In this document: piece after piece, positions 1-7,657 of the stretch
Numbering within the stretch: the stretch's first letter is position 1
How the letters are laid out: each line of letters starts with the position of its first letter
Assembly: GCA_035642125.1 (NCBI GenBank)
Contig: DASQSZ010000168.1
Coordinates: 1 to 26,245, forward strand
From: CALAED01 sp937891035
GTDB taxonomy: Bacteria > Actinomycetota > Actinomycetes > Streptosporangiales > Streptosporangiaceae
Length of the DNA: 26,245 nt
Direction of reading: 5' to 3'
Notes under the pieces: model-generated
The model's input: only the letters and a program-made list of their open reading frames with translations
Told to the model about the DNA's origin: nothing
The model's database searches: none
Translations under genes and position numbers: made by a program

Positions 1-405
1 CGCGTTCGCGAGCTCCAGCCAGCGCCCCAACCGGGTGCCGCCGGAGGCGGTCAGCCTGGCGATCGCGCTTTTGGCCCACGCCCGGTTACGGTCGGTCGCC
101 GGCGCCATGAGCAAATCACGCGGATAGACCATGCCGGCCCGATCCGACCCCGACACGATCGCGAAGTCGACCCCGTCACGCAGCGCGTCCACCGCCGCCT
201 TAGCCGCCCGCTTGGCCGCCACCAACCGCTCACCCGCCATCGACGCCGACGTATCGACGATGATGACCTCGGCCGCCCGGGGAGACGGAACGGCTCCGAC
301 CTTCAGCTCGCTGTCAACCGTCACGATGGCGTGGACCTGGGTGTCACCGGGCGTGAGGTATTTGTTCTGGTGGATCTCGATCCGGACGTTCGGCCGATCA
401 ATCAT
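1..405 (-). CDS. von Willebrand factor type A (VWA) domain protein, C-terminally truncated by window edge
   Basis: Only the first 135 codons are inside the window; the frame is open to base 1. The start is the ATG at 405-403, with a weak purine-rich stretch (GCGGGAAACC) upstream. The visible protein begins with a short beta-rich N-terminal segment (residues 1-45). A VWA core follows, with a hydrophobic strand leading into D-T-S-A-S at residues 51-55. This is the DxSxS metal-ion-dependent adhesion site of VWA domains, and an amphipathic helix rich in Ala/Lys (AAKRAAKAAVDAL) comes after it. VWA proteins of this type in actinomycetes are usually cytosolic or part of tellurite-resistance/serine-threonine-kinase loci; which applies here cannot be told because the C-terminus is missing. 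It is transcribed divergently from the amidohydrolase. The fold is confident; the biological role is unknown. Confidence 0.85.
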   Translation of the reverse strand, partial: MIDRPNVRIEIHQNKYLTPGDTQVHAIVTVDSELKVGAVPSPRAAEVIIVDTSASMAGERLVAAKRAAKAAVDALRDGVDFAIVSGSDRAGMVYPRDLLMAPATDRNRAWAKSAIARLTASGGTRLGRWLELANA

Positions 406-463
406 GAGCCGGTTTCCCGCTCAGCGCACATGAACTGAATATAAGCAGCTACCCCACCCACAA

Positions 464-476
464 CGGCTACTAGCCG
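464..476. promoter_or_regulatory. small inverted repeat in divergent promoter region (candidate operator)
   Basis: CGGCTA-C-TAGCCG is a perfect 6-bp inverted repeat around one central base. It sits 59 nt upstream of the VWA gene start and 161 nt upstream of the amidohydrolase start. The rest of 406-636 has no recognisable gene. An operator role is inference only. Confidence 0.2.
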
Positions 477-636
477 AAACCGTGTGGGGCCCCGCCGGTG
501 GCGACGCGGGGGCAGCGGGGCAGCCGGATCCGGTCACGAGCGAGGGTCGACACCTCGGCCCGGTTGATTAAGGCTGATCTTAGAGTTCCGGCGGGGAGGC
601 CACGGGGCCGCGACAACGTGAGACGAAGGAGTCGCA

Positions 637-2148
637 GTGAACGATCCCCGTCAGATGACCCGCCGATCCGCCCTCGTGCTGGCCGGTGCCGCCTCCGGAT
701 CCATGGCCGCCCCGGCCGCGGCCGCCCCCGCCGAGCGGTCCGGACGGCGCCGTCCCGCCGATCTCGTGCTGCACTCCGGGGTGGTGTGGACGGGCGACCG
801 CCGCGACAGTATCGCCGCCGCGGTGGCCGTCCGCGGCTCGCGCATCGTCGCGGTGGGCGACGACAGCCGGGTGCTGCGGTGGGCGGGTCGCGGCACCCGC
901 GTCATCGACCTCAAGGGCGCGTTCGTCGCGCCTGGGCTGCGCGACCAGCACACCCACCTCATCCAGACCGCCGTCGAGGGGGCGGCCGCGCAGGCGTACC
1001 GTCCGGTCTTCGTGCCGCACGACGAGCAGGCCGCGTTCGAAAGCCGACGTCAGGTCGGGCAGCGGCACGTGGACATCCACGCCCGCGGCGAGACGCCGGT
1101 CGACCGCACCACGCACAGCCCGGTCACCGAGAAGCTCAAAAACGACCTGCTGGTCATGCAGGAAGAGGTCGCCAGGCTGGGGCTGAGCACCGTCGTGGAG
1201 GCCGGGCTGCGCGACATGGGCGCACTGGACGCGCTGTTCCAACTGGCCGCCGAGGGCAGGCTCAAGGTCAGGTTCCTGGTGCGGGTGGCCTGGGGCGCGA
1301 TCGAGGAGGCGGCCCGGATGGGACTGCGCACCGGCGTCGGCAACGAATGGGTCAAGGTGCTGGGCGTCAAGATGTACTCCGACGGCTGGCTCGGCCCGCG
1401 CACCGCCGCGCTGCGCGAGCCGTACGCCGACGACCCGTACGGCTTCCCGCGCGGCGGCATCCTGTTCCTTGAGCAGCGGCGCGCCGACCGGGACGTCGCG
1501 CGCGCCCGCGAGCTGGGCTTCAACATCACCACCCACGCGATCGGCGACCGCGGGCTGAAGACAATGATGGCCGCCTACGAGGCCAACCATGTGACGCCGC
1601 GCGACCGGTGGTCGGTCGAGCACGTTCAGGTGGCCGGGGACGACCTGCTCGCCCGCATGATCCACCGAGGCGTGATCGCCAGCATCCAGCTCAGCTTCGC
1701 CACCTCCGACCAGCATTTCGCCGAGAACGCGCTGGGGCGCGACCGGCTGCGGCTGGCCTACCGGTGGCGCGACATGATGCGCGCCGGGCTGCCGATGGTC
1801 GGCGGCAGCGACTTCGCCATCGAGGTGCTCGACCCGCTGTGGGGCCTGCAGCGCGTGGTGACGCGGACCGAGTTCGACGGCACGCCCCCCGGCGGGTGGC
1901 TGCCCGACCAGCGGCTCGACATCCGTACGGCGCTGCGCCTGATCTCCTCCCAGGCCGCGTTCGCGTCCTTCGAGGAGCACGAACGCGGCACGATCGAGCC
2001 GGGCAACTACGCCGACCTCCTGGTCGTCAGGGAGAACCTGCTGCGGATGCCGGCGGACGAGATCGCCGGCGCCACCCGCCTGATGACCATCACCAACGGC
2101 CGCATCACCTCAGAGGCCCCGGTCAGCCACCGGCCGGTCCCTTCGTGA
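637..2148 (+). CDS. secreted amidohydrolase, YtcJ/NfdA-like (Amidohydro_3 family)
   Basis: 503 residues. The GTG start at 637 is preceded by AAGGAG (626-631) at 5 nt spacing. The N-terminus carries a twin-arginine-like signal (T-R-R-S-A-L-V-L followed by an Ala-rich stretch to about residue 31), suggesting folded export. The amidohydrolase TIM-barrel metal ligands are visible: H105-x-H107 in DQHTHL, a candidate carboxylated Lys at K245 in the KMYSDGWLGPRTA motif typical of YtcJ-type enzymes, H300 (THAIGDRG), H329 (SVEHVQ) and D392 (GGSDFAIE). The C-terminus returns to the composite beta-sandwich (GTIEPGNYADLLVV). Family members hydrolyse N-acyl or imide-type bonds with a binuclear or mononuclear metal centre; the substrate is not predictable. 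The P450 gene starts 129 nt downstream on the same strand, so co-transcription is possible but not shown. Confidence 0.88.
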   Translation: MNDPRQMTRRSALVLAGAASGSMAAPAAAAPAERSGRRRPADLVLHSGVVWTGDRRDSIAAAVAVRGSRIVAVGDDSRVLRWAGRGTRVIDLKGAFVAPGLRDQHTHLIQTAVEGAAAQAYRPVFVPHDEQAAFESRRQVGQRHVDIHARGETPVDRTTHSPVTEKLKNDLLVMQEEVARLGLSTVVEAGLRDMGALDALFQLAAEGRLKVRFLVRVAWGAIEEAARMGLRTGVGNEWVKVLGVKMYSDGWLGPRTAALREPYADDPYGFPRGGILFLEQRRADRDVARARELGFNITTHAIGDRGLKTMMAAYEANHVTPRDRWSVEHVQVAGDDLLARMIHRGVIASIQLSFATSDQHFAENALGRDRLRLAYRWRDMMRAGLPMVGGSDFAIEVLDPLWGLQRVVTRTEFDGTPPGGWLPDQRLDIRTALRLISSQAAFASFEEHERGTIEPGNYADLLVVRENLLRMPADEIAGATRLMTITNGRITSEAPVSHRPVPS

Positions 2149-2277
2149 TCGAGAACTCGGCAGCGATAGCGCAGATCGGCTGACATCCGGTGAGTGACCA
2201 GACGATCTCGTCCCGTGTCGGGTTTGCAGTTACGGTACGAAGGGCGGTGCATGCGGCCTTGGCAGGAGGCGGTCTCG

Positions 2278-3513
2278 ATGCGTGATTCCCTCGGTGATTA
2301 TTATGACCCGCTCGGTATTCACCTGGAGGATCCTTATCCGTTTTACACGCGGGCGCGGCGGGAAAAGCCGATCTTCTTTTCTTCGGCGCTGGACGCGTGG
2401 GTGGTAACGCGCCTCGCCGACGTGCGAAAGGTCCTTCGCGATGGAAAGACGTATGGATCATCGAATGCGCTGAGGCCTTTCTCCCCTCTCAGTCCCGGCG
2501 TCTTCGAAGAGCTCGCCAAGGGCTATCCAGAGTGCCCTTTGTTCATCACGATGGACGGGGAGCCGCACCGGCGGCGGCGGACGCAGGCGGCGGCGGGTTT
2601 CTCCGCGGAGCGAGTCGAAGCGGCAACGCCGTACATCACCGAACGGGCCGAGGGCTTAATCGCTGAGTTAGCGGACACCGGCCCCGCGGACTTCATGGCG
2701 GGTTACGCGAATCGGCTGCCGGTGGACGTCATCTGCCATCTCATGGGGTTCGCGGAATCGGATTTCACGATGATCGGGGACGACACCCGGCGCGCGGCCG
2801 CCTTGCCCATTGGGCACAGGTTCCAATCGGAGGAGGAGGAGATCGAGGCGGCCCGCAGCTGGGTGCGGGTCCAAGGCCTGATGGGACGATACGTGACTGA
2901 TCGGCGCGCGGAGCCACGCGACGACATCATGAGTGAGATCGTCGCGGCGTATGCGGCCGGCGGCGGGCCGCTCACCCCAGACCAAGAGGCCGAGCTGGTC
3001 GCCATCATCTTCTTGATCACTCTGCCCGGTCACATCACCACCTCGGCGCTGCTGGGTAACGGATTGCTGCGGCTGTTGTCCAACCCCGGGCAATGGAGGC
3101 TGTTGTGCGAGCGACCCGATCTCATCCCGAATGCGGTTGAAGAGATCGCTCGCTATGACACCCCCACGCACATCTTCTTGCGGCAGGCCACCCAGGACAC
3201 GGTCCTGGCCGGTCAACCGCTGGCGGCGGGCACCGAGGTCGCCGTGTGGCTGGCCGCTGCGAACCGTGACGAGACCGCTTTCGAAAAGGCCGAGGAATTC
3301 GACATCACCCGCCCGGTGCAGAGCAAGCACGTGGTTTTCGGACTAGGGGCGCACTTCTGCCTCGGCGCCGCTCTCGCCCGGCGGCAGATCGAAATTTCCC
3401 TTCGCCTGCTCACCGAGCGGCTGCCCGGCCTCCAGCTCGTTCCAGATCAGCGGATCGACTTCCGGCCCAGTCTGGACCACCGCGGGCCGATGTCCCTGCT
3501 CGTCCAGTTGTAG
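2278..3513 (+). CDS. cytochrome P450 with atypical I-helix
   Basis: 411 residues from the ATG at 2278, chosen because AGGAGG (2264-2269) precedes it by 8 nt. The open frame extends 28 codons further upstream, but that part has no P450 character. The heme-binding loop is canonical: FGLGAHFCLG, with the thiolate Cys at residue 361. The K-helix ExxR is E289-R292. The I-helix motif, normally [A/G]-G-x-[D/E]-T, reads L-P-G-H-I-T-T (249-255), so Ile253 occupies the acid position and Pro250 replaces the usual Ala. Length and C-terminus match soluble bacterial P450s fed by separate ferredoxins; no ferredoxin or reductase gene is nearby. The 5' third is noticeably less GC-rich than its neighbours (codons such as gat, tat, ttt), which may mean recent acquisition. 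The reaction and substrate are unknown. It is convergent with the ABC operon. Confidence 0.93.
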   Translation: MRDSLGDYYDPLGIHLEDPYPFYTRARREKPIFFSSALDAWVVTRLADVRKVLRDGKTYGSSNALRPFSPLSPGVFEELAKGYPECPLFITMDGEPHRRRRTQAAAGFSAERVEAATPYITERAEGLIAELADTGPADFMAGYANRLPVDVICHLMGFAESDFTMIGDDTRRAAALPIGHRFQSEEEEIEAARSWVRVQGLMGRYVTDRRAEPRDDIMSEIVAAYAAGGGPLTPDQEAELVAIIFLITLPGHITTSALLGNGLLRLLSNPGQWRLLCERPDLIPNAVEEIARYDTPTHIFLRQATQDTVLAGQPLAAGTEVAVWLAAANRDETAFEKAEEFDITRPVQSKHVVFGLGAHFCLGAALARRQIEISLRLLTERLPGLQLVPDQRIDFRPSLDHRGPMSLLVQL

Positions 3514-3527
3514 CCGCCGCGGCGGCT
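3512..3527. terminator. GC-rich palindrome between convergent genes, possible bidirectional terminator
   Basis: AGCCGCCGCGGCGGCT is a perfect 16-bp palindrome overlapping the P450 stop codon, in the 37-nt gap before the 3' end of the convergent permease gene. There is no T-tract. GC-rich stem-loops without a U-tract are common at actinomycete 3' ends, so a terminator role is plausible but unproven. Confidence 0.35.
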
Positions 3528-3547
3528 TCAGCCCCCGCCGGGCTCGG

Positions 3548-3569
3548 GAGCTAGCCCGGAGCTAGCCCG
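3548..3569. repeat. 11-bp tandem duplication spanning a stop codon
   Basis: GAGCTAGCCCG occurs twice back to back (3548-3558 and 3559-3569). The first copy contains the stop codon of the permease gene on the minus strand; the second encodes its last residues (L-A-P-G). It looks like a small replication-slippage duplication at the gene end. Confidence 0.6.
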
Positions 3570-4456
3570 TACTGCCGCCGGTACCGGCGGATGAGGTGCC
3601 ATTGGAGGGCGACCGCGAGCACGGTGAGGACCAGCATCACGACGGTCGCCGCGGCGGCGTAGCCGTACCGCAGGTATTCGAACGCGTTGCGGTAGACGAA
3701 CAGCGACAGGTAGGTCGTGCCGTACGGCGGCGGGCCGCCGTCGGTGACCACGAGCGCGGGCACGAACGACACCGTGAAGCTCAAGATCGTGTCGCGCAGC
3801 AGCAACAGCCCGAGGACCGGCGCCATCAGCGGCAGCGTGACCCGGCGGAACACGTCCCAGCCGGTCGCGTCCTCGATCGCGGCGAGCTCGTAGACCTCGC
3901 CCGGCAACGCCTGGCGGGTGGCCAGCAGGATGACGAAGATCTCGCCGATCGTGAACAGGCTCATCACGATGATCGCCGCCTGCGCGTCACCGGGATCGGT
4001 CAGCCATTGCGGCGGCGTCCGGCCGAACACGGTGAGCCCGTTGTCGCCGCCCGCCCGCAGCAGCTGGTTGACCGGGCCGTACAGCGGGTTGAACAGCCAC
4101 AGCCACAGCAGCCCGTAGGCGATCTCGGGCACCACGGTGGGCAGCGCGGCCGCCGTCCGGGCGGCGCCGACGGCGCCCGCCCGCCGGTGCAGCAGCAACG
4201 CCAAGCCCAGGGCGATGAGCAGCCGCAACGGTACGGCGACTGCCGCGAAGATCAGCGAGTTGCGCAGCGCGGCGCGAAAGGCCTCGTCGCCGAACAATGC
4301 GGTGAAGTTGTCCAGCCCGATCCAGCGCGGCGCGCGGATCATGTCGTAGTCGGCGAACGCCATCAATAGCGTCACGCCGAACGGGACCAGCACCAGGCCG
4401 GTCAGGCCGATGAGATAAGGCGCCAGCATGAGGAGCAACTGGCGTCGCTCGTTCAC
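3551..4456 (-). CDS. sugar ABC transporter permease, MalF/UgpA type (CUT1)
   Basis: 301 residues. The GTG start at 4456-4454 overlaps the TGA of the upstream ATPase gene (GTGA), so translation is coupled; the longer upstream frame is ATPase antiphase sequence. The protein begins with a cytoplasmic NERRQ and a first membrane helix (LLLMLAPYLIGLTGLVLVP). About six transmembrane segments follow, and the periplasmic region between the first two helices (FADYDMIRAPRWIGLDNFTALF) is typical of CUT1 permeases. The cytoplasmic EAA-type coupling loop (ELAAIEDATGWDVFRRVTLP) contacts the ATPase. It is the last gene of the operon and pairs with the MalG-type permease at 6782-7657 to form the channel heterodimer. 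Substrate class: probably an oligosaccharide, polyol or glycerophosphate-like solute, from family only. Confidence 0.92.
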   Translation of the reverse strand: MNERRQLLLMLAPYLIGLTGLVLVPFGVTLLMAFADYDMIRAPRWIGLDNFTALFGDEAFRAALRNSLIFAAVAVPLRLLIALGLALLLHRRAGAVGAARTAAALPTVVPEIAYGLLWLWLFNPLYGPVNQLLRAGGDNGLTVFGRTPPQWLTDPGDAQAAIIVMSLFTIGEIFVILLATRQALPGEVYELAAIEDATGWDVFRRVTLPLMAPVLGLLLLRDTILSFTVSFVPALVVTDGGPPPYGTTYLSLFVYRNAFEYLRYGYAAAATVVMLVLTVLAVALQWHLIRRYRRQYGLAPG

Positions 4457-5460
4457 GGCGGCGCCACTCGTTCGCCCGTGGTGGCGAAGTGGTGGACGTC
4501 GCCGGGCCGCACCGCCACCCGCACCTTGGCGCCGGCGGCCGGCCGATCGTCGGCGGCGACCCTGGCGACGATCGACCGTCCGCCAAGCTCCACATAGACG
4601 TGCGCGTCCGACCCGATGACGTCCACCCGGGTGACGACCGCCTCGCCGCCGTTCGCGGCGCCGAGCCATACCGCCTCGGGCCGGACGCCGATCAGCCGGT
4701 CGCCCTCGACCGGCGGCAGCCCCAGTTCGGCGGCCAGCCCGCCGGGCAGCAGGTTCATGGGCGGCGAGCCGACGAACCGGGCCACGAAGCTGGTCACCGG
4801 GGTGCGCCAGATCTCATCCGGCGTACCGACCTGTTCGACGCGCCCGTCGCGCAGCACCGCGATGCGGTCCCCGAGGACCAGCGCCTCGGTCTGATCGTGT
4901 GTGACGTGCACCATCGTCGCGCCGATCCGGTCATGCAGCGCCCGCAGCTCGGCGCGCATCTCCACCCGCAGCTCGGCGTCGAGGTTGGAAAGCGGCTCGT
5001 CGAGCAGGAAGACGTCCGGCTCGCGGACCAGCGCCCTGGCCAGCGCGACCCGCTGCCGCTCCCCGCCGGACAGCTGCCAGGGGCGCCGGTCGAGCAGGTG
5101 GTCGCAGCCGACCGTTTCGGCCGCCTTCCTCGTACGCGCGCGGGCCGCCGCCTTGGAGGTGTCGCGGACCAGCAACCCGAAGTCGATGTTCTGGGCCACG
5201 GTCAGGTGCGGAAACAGCGCGTAGGACTGGAACACCATCGACACGTTGCGCCGCCCCGGCCGCAGCCGGGTGACGTCTCGGCCCGCGATGAGGACGCGGC
5301 CGCGCGTCGCCGGCGCGAGCCCGGCGATCAGCCGGAGCAGCGTGGTCTTGCCCGCGCCGGACGGGCCGAGCACGACCAGCAGCTCGCCCTGGGCCACCGA
5401 AAGGTCGATGCCCCGGACGCCGTGCGCGGCGTGGACGTCATCGACGCGCACACCGCTCAT
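4453..5460 (-). CDS. ABC transporter ATPase, MalK/UgpC/MsiK type
   Basis: 335 residues. The ATG at 5460-5458 overlaps the TGA of the binding-protein gene (ATGA). Nucleotide-binding domain landmarks are complete: Walker A GPSGAGKTT (32-40), Q-loop Gln78 in FQSYALFPH, signature LSGGERQ (130-136), Walker B FLLDE (151-155) and H-loop His188 (VTHDQTEA). The remaining ~100 residues form a TOBE/MalK-like regulatory region (RPEAVWLG, RPGDVHHF). It powers import from the cytoplasmic face. Many actinomycete CUT1 operons lack an ATPase and share MsiK; here a dedicated one sits inside the operon, as in Ugp-like and LpqY-SugABC-like systems. This suggests a self-contained importer. No inactivating substitutions seen. 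Confidence 0.95.
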   Translation of the reverse strand: MSGVRVDDVHAAHGVRGIDLSVAQGELLVVLGPSGAGKTTLLRLIAGLAPATRGRVLIAGRDVTRLRPGRRNVSMVFQSYALFPHLTVAQNIDFGLLVRDTSKAAARARTRKAAETVGCDHLLDRRPWQLSGGERQRVALARALVREPDVFLLDEPLSNLDAELRVEMRAELRALHDRIGATMVHVTHDQTEALVLGDRIAVLRDGRVEQVGTPDEIWRTPVTSFVARFVGSPPMNLLPGGLAAELGLPPVEGDRLIGVRPEAVWLGAANGGEAVVTRVDVIGSDAHVYVELGGRSIVARVAADDRPAAGAKVRVAVRPGDVHHFATTGERVAPP

Positions 5461-6785
5461 GGATTTTGACCACGGGCGAACAGCGGCCGGGTCTTGTCGT
5501 CGATGTCGCGGATGACCTGGTCGAGAGGGTCGCCGCGGTAGAGCGCGTTCTCCAGGATGCCGTCGGTGACGTCCTCGATCTCCGGCCAGGTGGAGATCGT
5601 CGGGACCCGCCGTACGGTCGGGATCGCGTCGAGGAACACCTGCGCGTTGCGCGGCGGCTTGGTCGGGTCGAGGAAGGTCCGCGACCGCGACACCGCGATG
5701 TGCGAGGGGACGCTCCGCCCGGTGCCGCCCAGTATGCGCTGGCCCTCGGGGCCGACCGCGTACTCCACGAACTTCCACGCGGCGTCCTTGGCCCGCGAGG
5801 CACGGGTGATGCAGTAGGCGTCTGAGTGCAGGATGCCGGCGGCCTTGCCGTACGTCGGCAGCGGCGCGACGTCCCAGTCGAAGCCCTTGATCTGGCGGAA
5901 GGTCGTGGTCACCCGGCGCGACGACAGCAGCATCGCGAGCCGTCCGTTCGCGAAGCGCGACTCGTCGTCCTCGGCCTCCACCTCCTCGTCGGTGGGCACG
6001 ACGCCGTAGGCGATGCGCAGGTCGATGAAGTCGCGCAGCGCCTGCCGCGCCTTGGGCGAGTCGAAGGTGAACCGGGTGGGACGCTGCTGGTTGTCCAGGA
6101 TCTCGCCGCCGTTGGACCAGACGAACGGGGCGACCCGGATGATCGTCGGCTCGACGCCGAGCCCGTACACCGCGACCCGCGGCGCGCCGGCCTCGGATTC
6201 CGTCCCCTTGACCACCGCGCCATCCGCGGTGCGGGTCAGCGCGGAGGCGGTGGCGATCAGGTCGTTCCAGGTCCAGCCCGCTTTCGGCTCGGCAACGCCG
6301 TACTTGTTGAACAGGGTCCGGTTGTAGTAAACGGCGAGGCTGGACACGTTCGACGGCAGGCACAGCTGTTGCCCGCGCCAGCGGAACGCCTCCGTCACGG
6401 TCGGGTAGAGATCCGCCGGACGCACGACCTTCGACGCACCGAGCCGCGCGTCGACCGGCTCGATCGCGTTCTTCGCCGCGAACTGCCCGTAGAAGCGGTA
6501 GTTCAGCAAGAAGACGTCCGGCGGGGCGCCGCCGGCGATCGAGGTCGACAGCCGGGCGATGAGGTCCTCGCGGTCGCTGGCCTCGATGAGCCTCACCCGA
6601 GCCCCGCCGGCGCTCTTTTCGTACGCGGCTGCGAGCGTACGGTACGCGGCGAGTTCCTCAGGGGCGCCGAAGACGAGCAGTTGAACGGACCGGCCGCCCT
6701 CACCCGCCCCGCCCGGCGCGGTTCCGCCGCCACAGGCGGAGACGGCGAGCGTGACAGCCGCGAGGGCGGCGACCAGGGATCTCAT
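5457..6785 (-). CDS. extracellular solute-binding lipoprotein of sugar ABC transporter (family 1, UgpB/MalE-like)
   Basis: 442 residues. The start is the ATG at 6785-6783, which overlaps the TGA of the upstream permease (ATGA); GAAGGA lies 11 nt upstream. The N-terminus is a lipoprotein signal (RSLVAALAAVTLAVSAC) with lipobox V-S-A-C and lipidated Cys18, so the protein should be tethered to the outer face of the membrane. The mature part has family-1 features: an early VQLLVFGAPEELAAYRTL strand-helix, a SIAGGAPPDVFLLNYRF-type hinge motif and the GWTWNDLIATASALT segment seen in CUT1 binding proteins. It captures the substrate for the two permeases encoded on either side. Ligand identity is not evident. 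Larger ORFs upstream of this ATG in the same frame are out-of-phase permease sequence. Confidence 0.93.
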   Translation of the reverse strand: MRSLVAALAAVTLAVSACGGGTAPGGAGEGGRSVQLLVFGAPEELAAYRTLAAAYEKSAGGARVRLIEASDREDLIARLSTSIAGGAPPDVFLLNYRFYGQFAAKNAIEPVDARLGASKVVRPADLYPTVTEAFRWRGQQLCLPSNVSSLAVYYNRTLFNKYGVAEPKAGWTWNDLIATASALTRTADGAVVKGTESEAGAPRVAVYGLGVEPTIIRVAPFVWSNGGEILDNQQRPTRFTFDSPKARQALRDFIDLRIAYGVVPTDEEVEAEDDESRFANGRLAMLLSSRRVTTTFRQIKGFDWDVAPLPTYGKAAGILHSDAYCITRASRAKDAAWKFVEYAVGPEGQRILGGTGRSVPSHIAVSRSRTFLDPTKPPRNAQVFLDAIPTVRRVPTISTWPEIEDVTDGILENALYRGDPLDQVIRDIDDKTRPLFARGQNP

Positions 6786-7657
6786 CGTGTTCGAGTTCCT
6801 TCGTACCGGTGGAGGAAGCGGCGCTGGGCGATCCAGAAGACGGCGATGGCGGGCGCCGTCGCGAGGACCGCCCCGGCCAGGAAAATCGGGAAGTTGGTCG
6901 GGTCGAGGGTGGCCAGCGAGCGAAGCGCGAGCGGGAGGGTGAACAGGTCTCTGTCGTAGACATACACCAGCGGGTCGAGGAAGTTCGACCAAGTGAGCAC
7001 ATAGGTCAGGGCCGCGATCGCCGCGGTGACCGGTTTCACCAGCGGCAACGCCACCCGCCACCACGTACGCAGCGGGGAGAGATCTTCGATCCGGCACGCG
7101 TCGTACAGCTCGGCCGGCAGCGCCCGGAACGCCAGGTAGTAAACGAGCGGATAGAGCGGGGACGTCCCGAGCAAGGCGGGCGCGACGAGCGCCCCCAAGG
7201 TGTCGGTCAGACCAAGGACGCGGAAGACGGCGAACTTGGGCACGAGCAGCGCCGTCGCCGGCACCATGAGCGCAAGCAGCGAGCCCGCGATGACGATCCC
7301 GGCGACCCGGCGCGGCAGCCGGGCCAGCGCGAACCCGGCCAGCGACGCCACGACCACGCTGACGGGGACGGCGACCGCGGCGACGAGCAGCGAGTTGAAC
7401 GTGGCCCGCACCAACCCGCCGAGCTGGACTGCCCGCTCATAGCCGGCGGTGGAGATCGGTTCTGGGACCAGCTGCGGGCCCGGCGGCGGCGGCAGCCCCG
7501 GCTGCCGTAGCGACCCGGCGACGAGCAGCAGCAGCGGAGGCAGGAACACCACGATGACGAGGATCGCGCCGAGGGAGCGCCACCGCCGCGCCGCCGCCGT
7601 GGGGTACGGAGAGGGACCGCTCGTGCCCGAGCGGTCCCTCGCCAAACGACCGATCAT
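6782..7657 (-). CDS. sugar ABC transporter permease, MalG/UgpE type (CUT1)
   Basis: 291 residues. The ATG at 7657-7655 directly abuts the TAG stop of the upstream Asp-box protein gene (TAGATG), and the stop overlaps the next gene's ATG by 4 nt, so it is coupled on both sides. After a ~28-residue cytoplasmic tail, the first helix is LGAILVIVVFLPPLLLLVAG. A periplasmic loop (GPQLVPEPISTAGYERAV) and about five more helices follow. The EAA coupling loop reads LYDACRIEDLSPLRTWWRVALPLVKP-like; the usual Gly of the loop is replaced by Leu (E-D-L-S), which is a mild deviation. C-terminus FLHRYEGTRTR is cytosolic. It forms the translocation pore with the permease at 3551-4456. Confidence 0.92.
   Translation of the reverse strand: MIGRLARDRSGTSGPSPYPTAAARRWRSLGAILVIVVFLPPLLLLVAGSLRQPGLPPPPGPQLVPEPISTAGYERAVQLGGLVRATFNSLLVAAVAVPVSVVVASLAGFALARLPRRVAGIVIAGSLLALMVPATALLVPKFAVFRVLGLTDTLGALVAPALLGTSPLYPLVYYLAFRALPAELYDACRIEDLSPLRTWWRVALPLVKPVTAAIAALTYVLTWSNFLDPLVYVYDRDLFTLPLALRSLATLDPTNFPIFLAGAVLATAPAIAVFWIAQRRFLHRYEGTRTR

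Noticed and set aside
2194..2277. Extended N-terminus of the P450 from an upstream start
   Set aside because: The extra 28 residues do not resemble P450 sequence, and an AGGAGG site positions the ATG at 2278.
2278..3513. P450 as a FasA-like partner of the cytokinin locus
   Set aside because: It lies more than 20 kb from the ipt/LOG genes with several unrelated operons between, and nothing in its sequence points to cytokinin hydroxylation.
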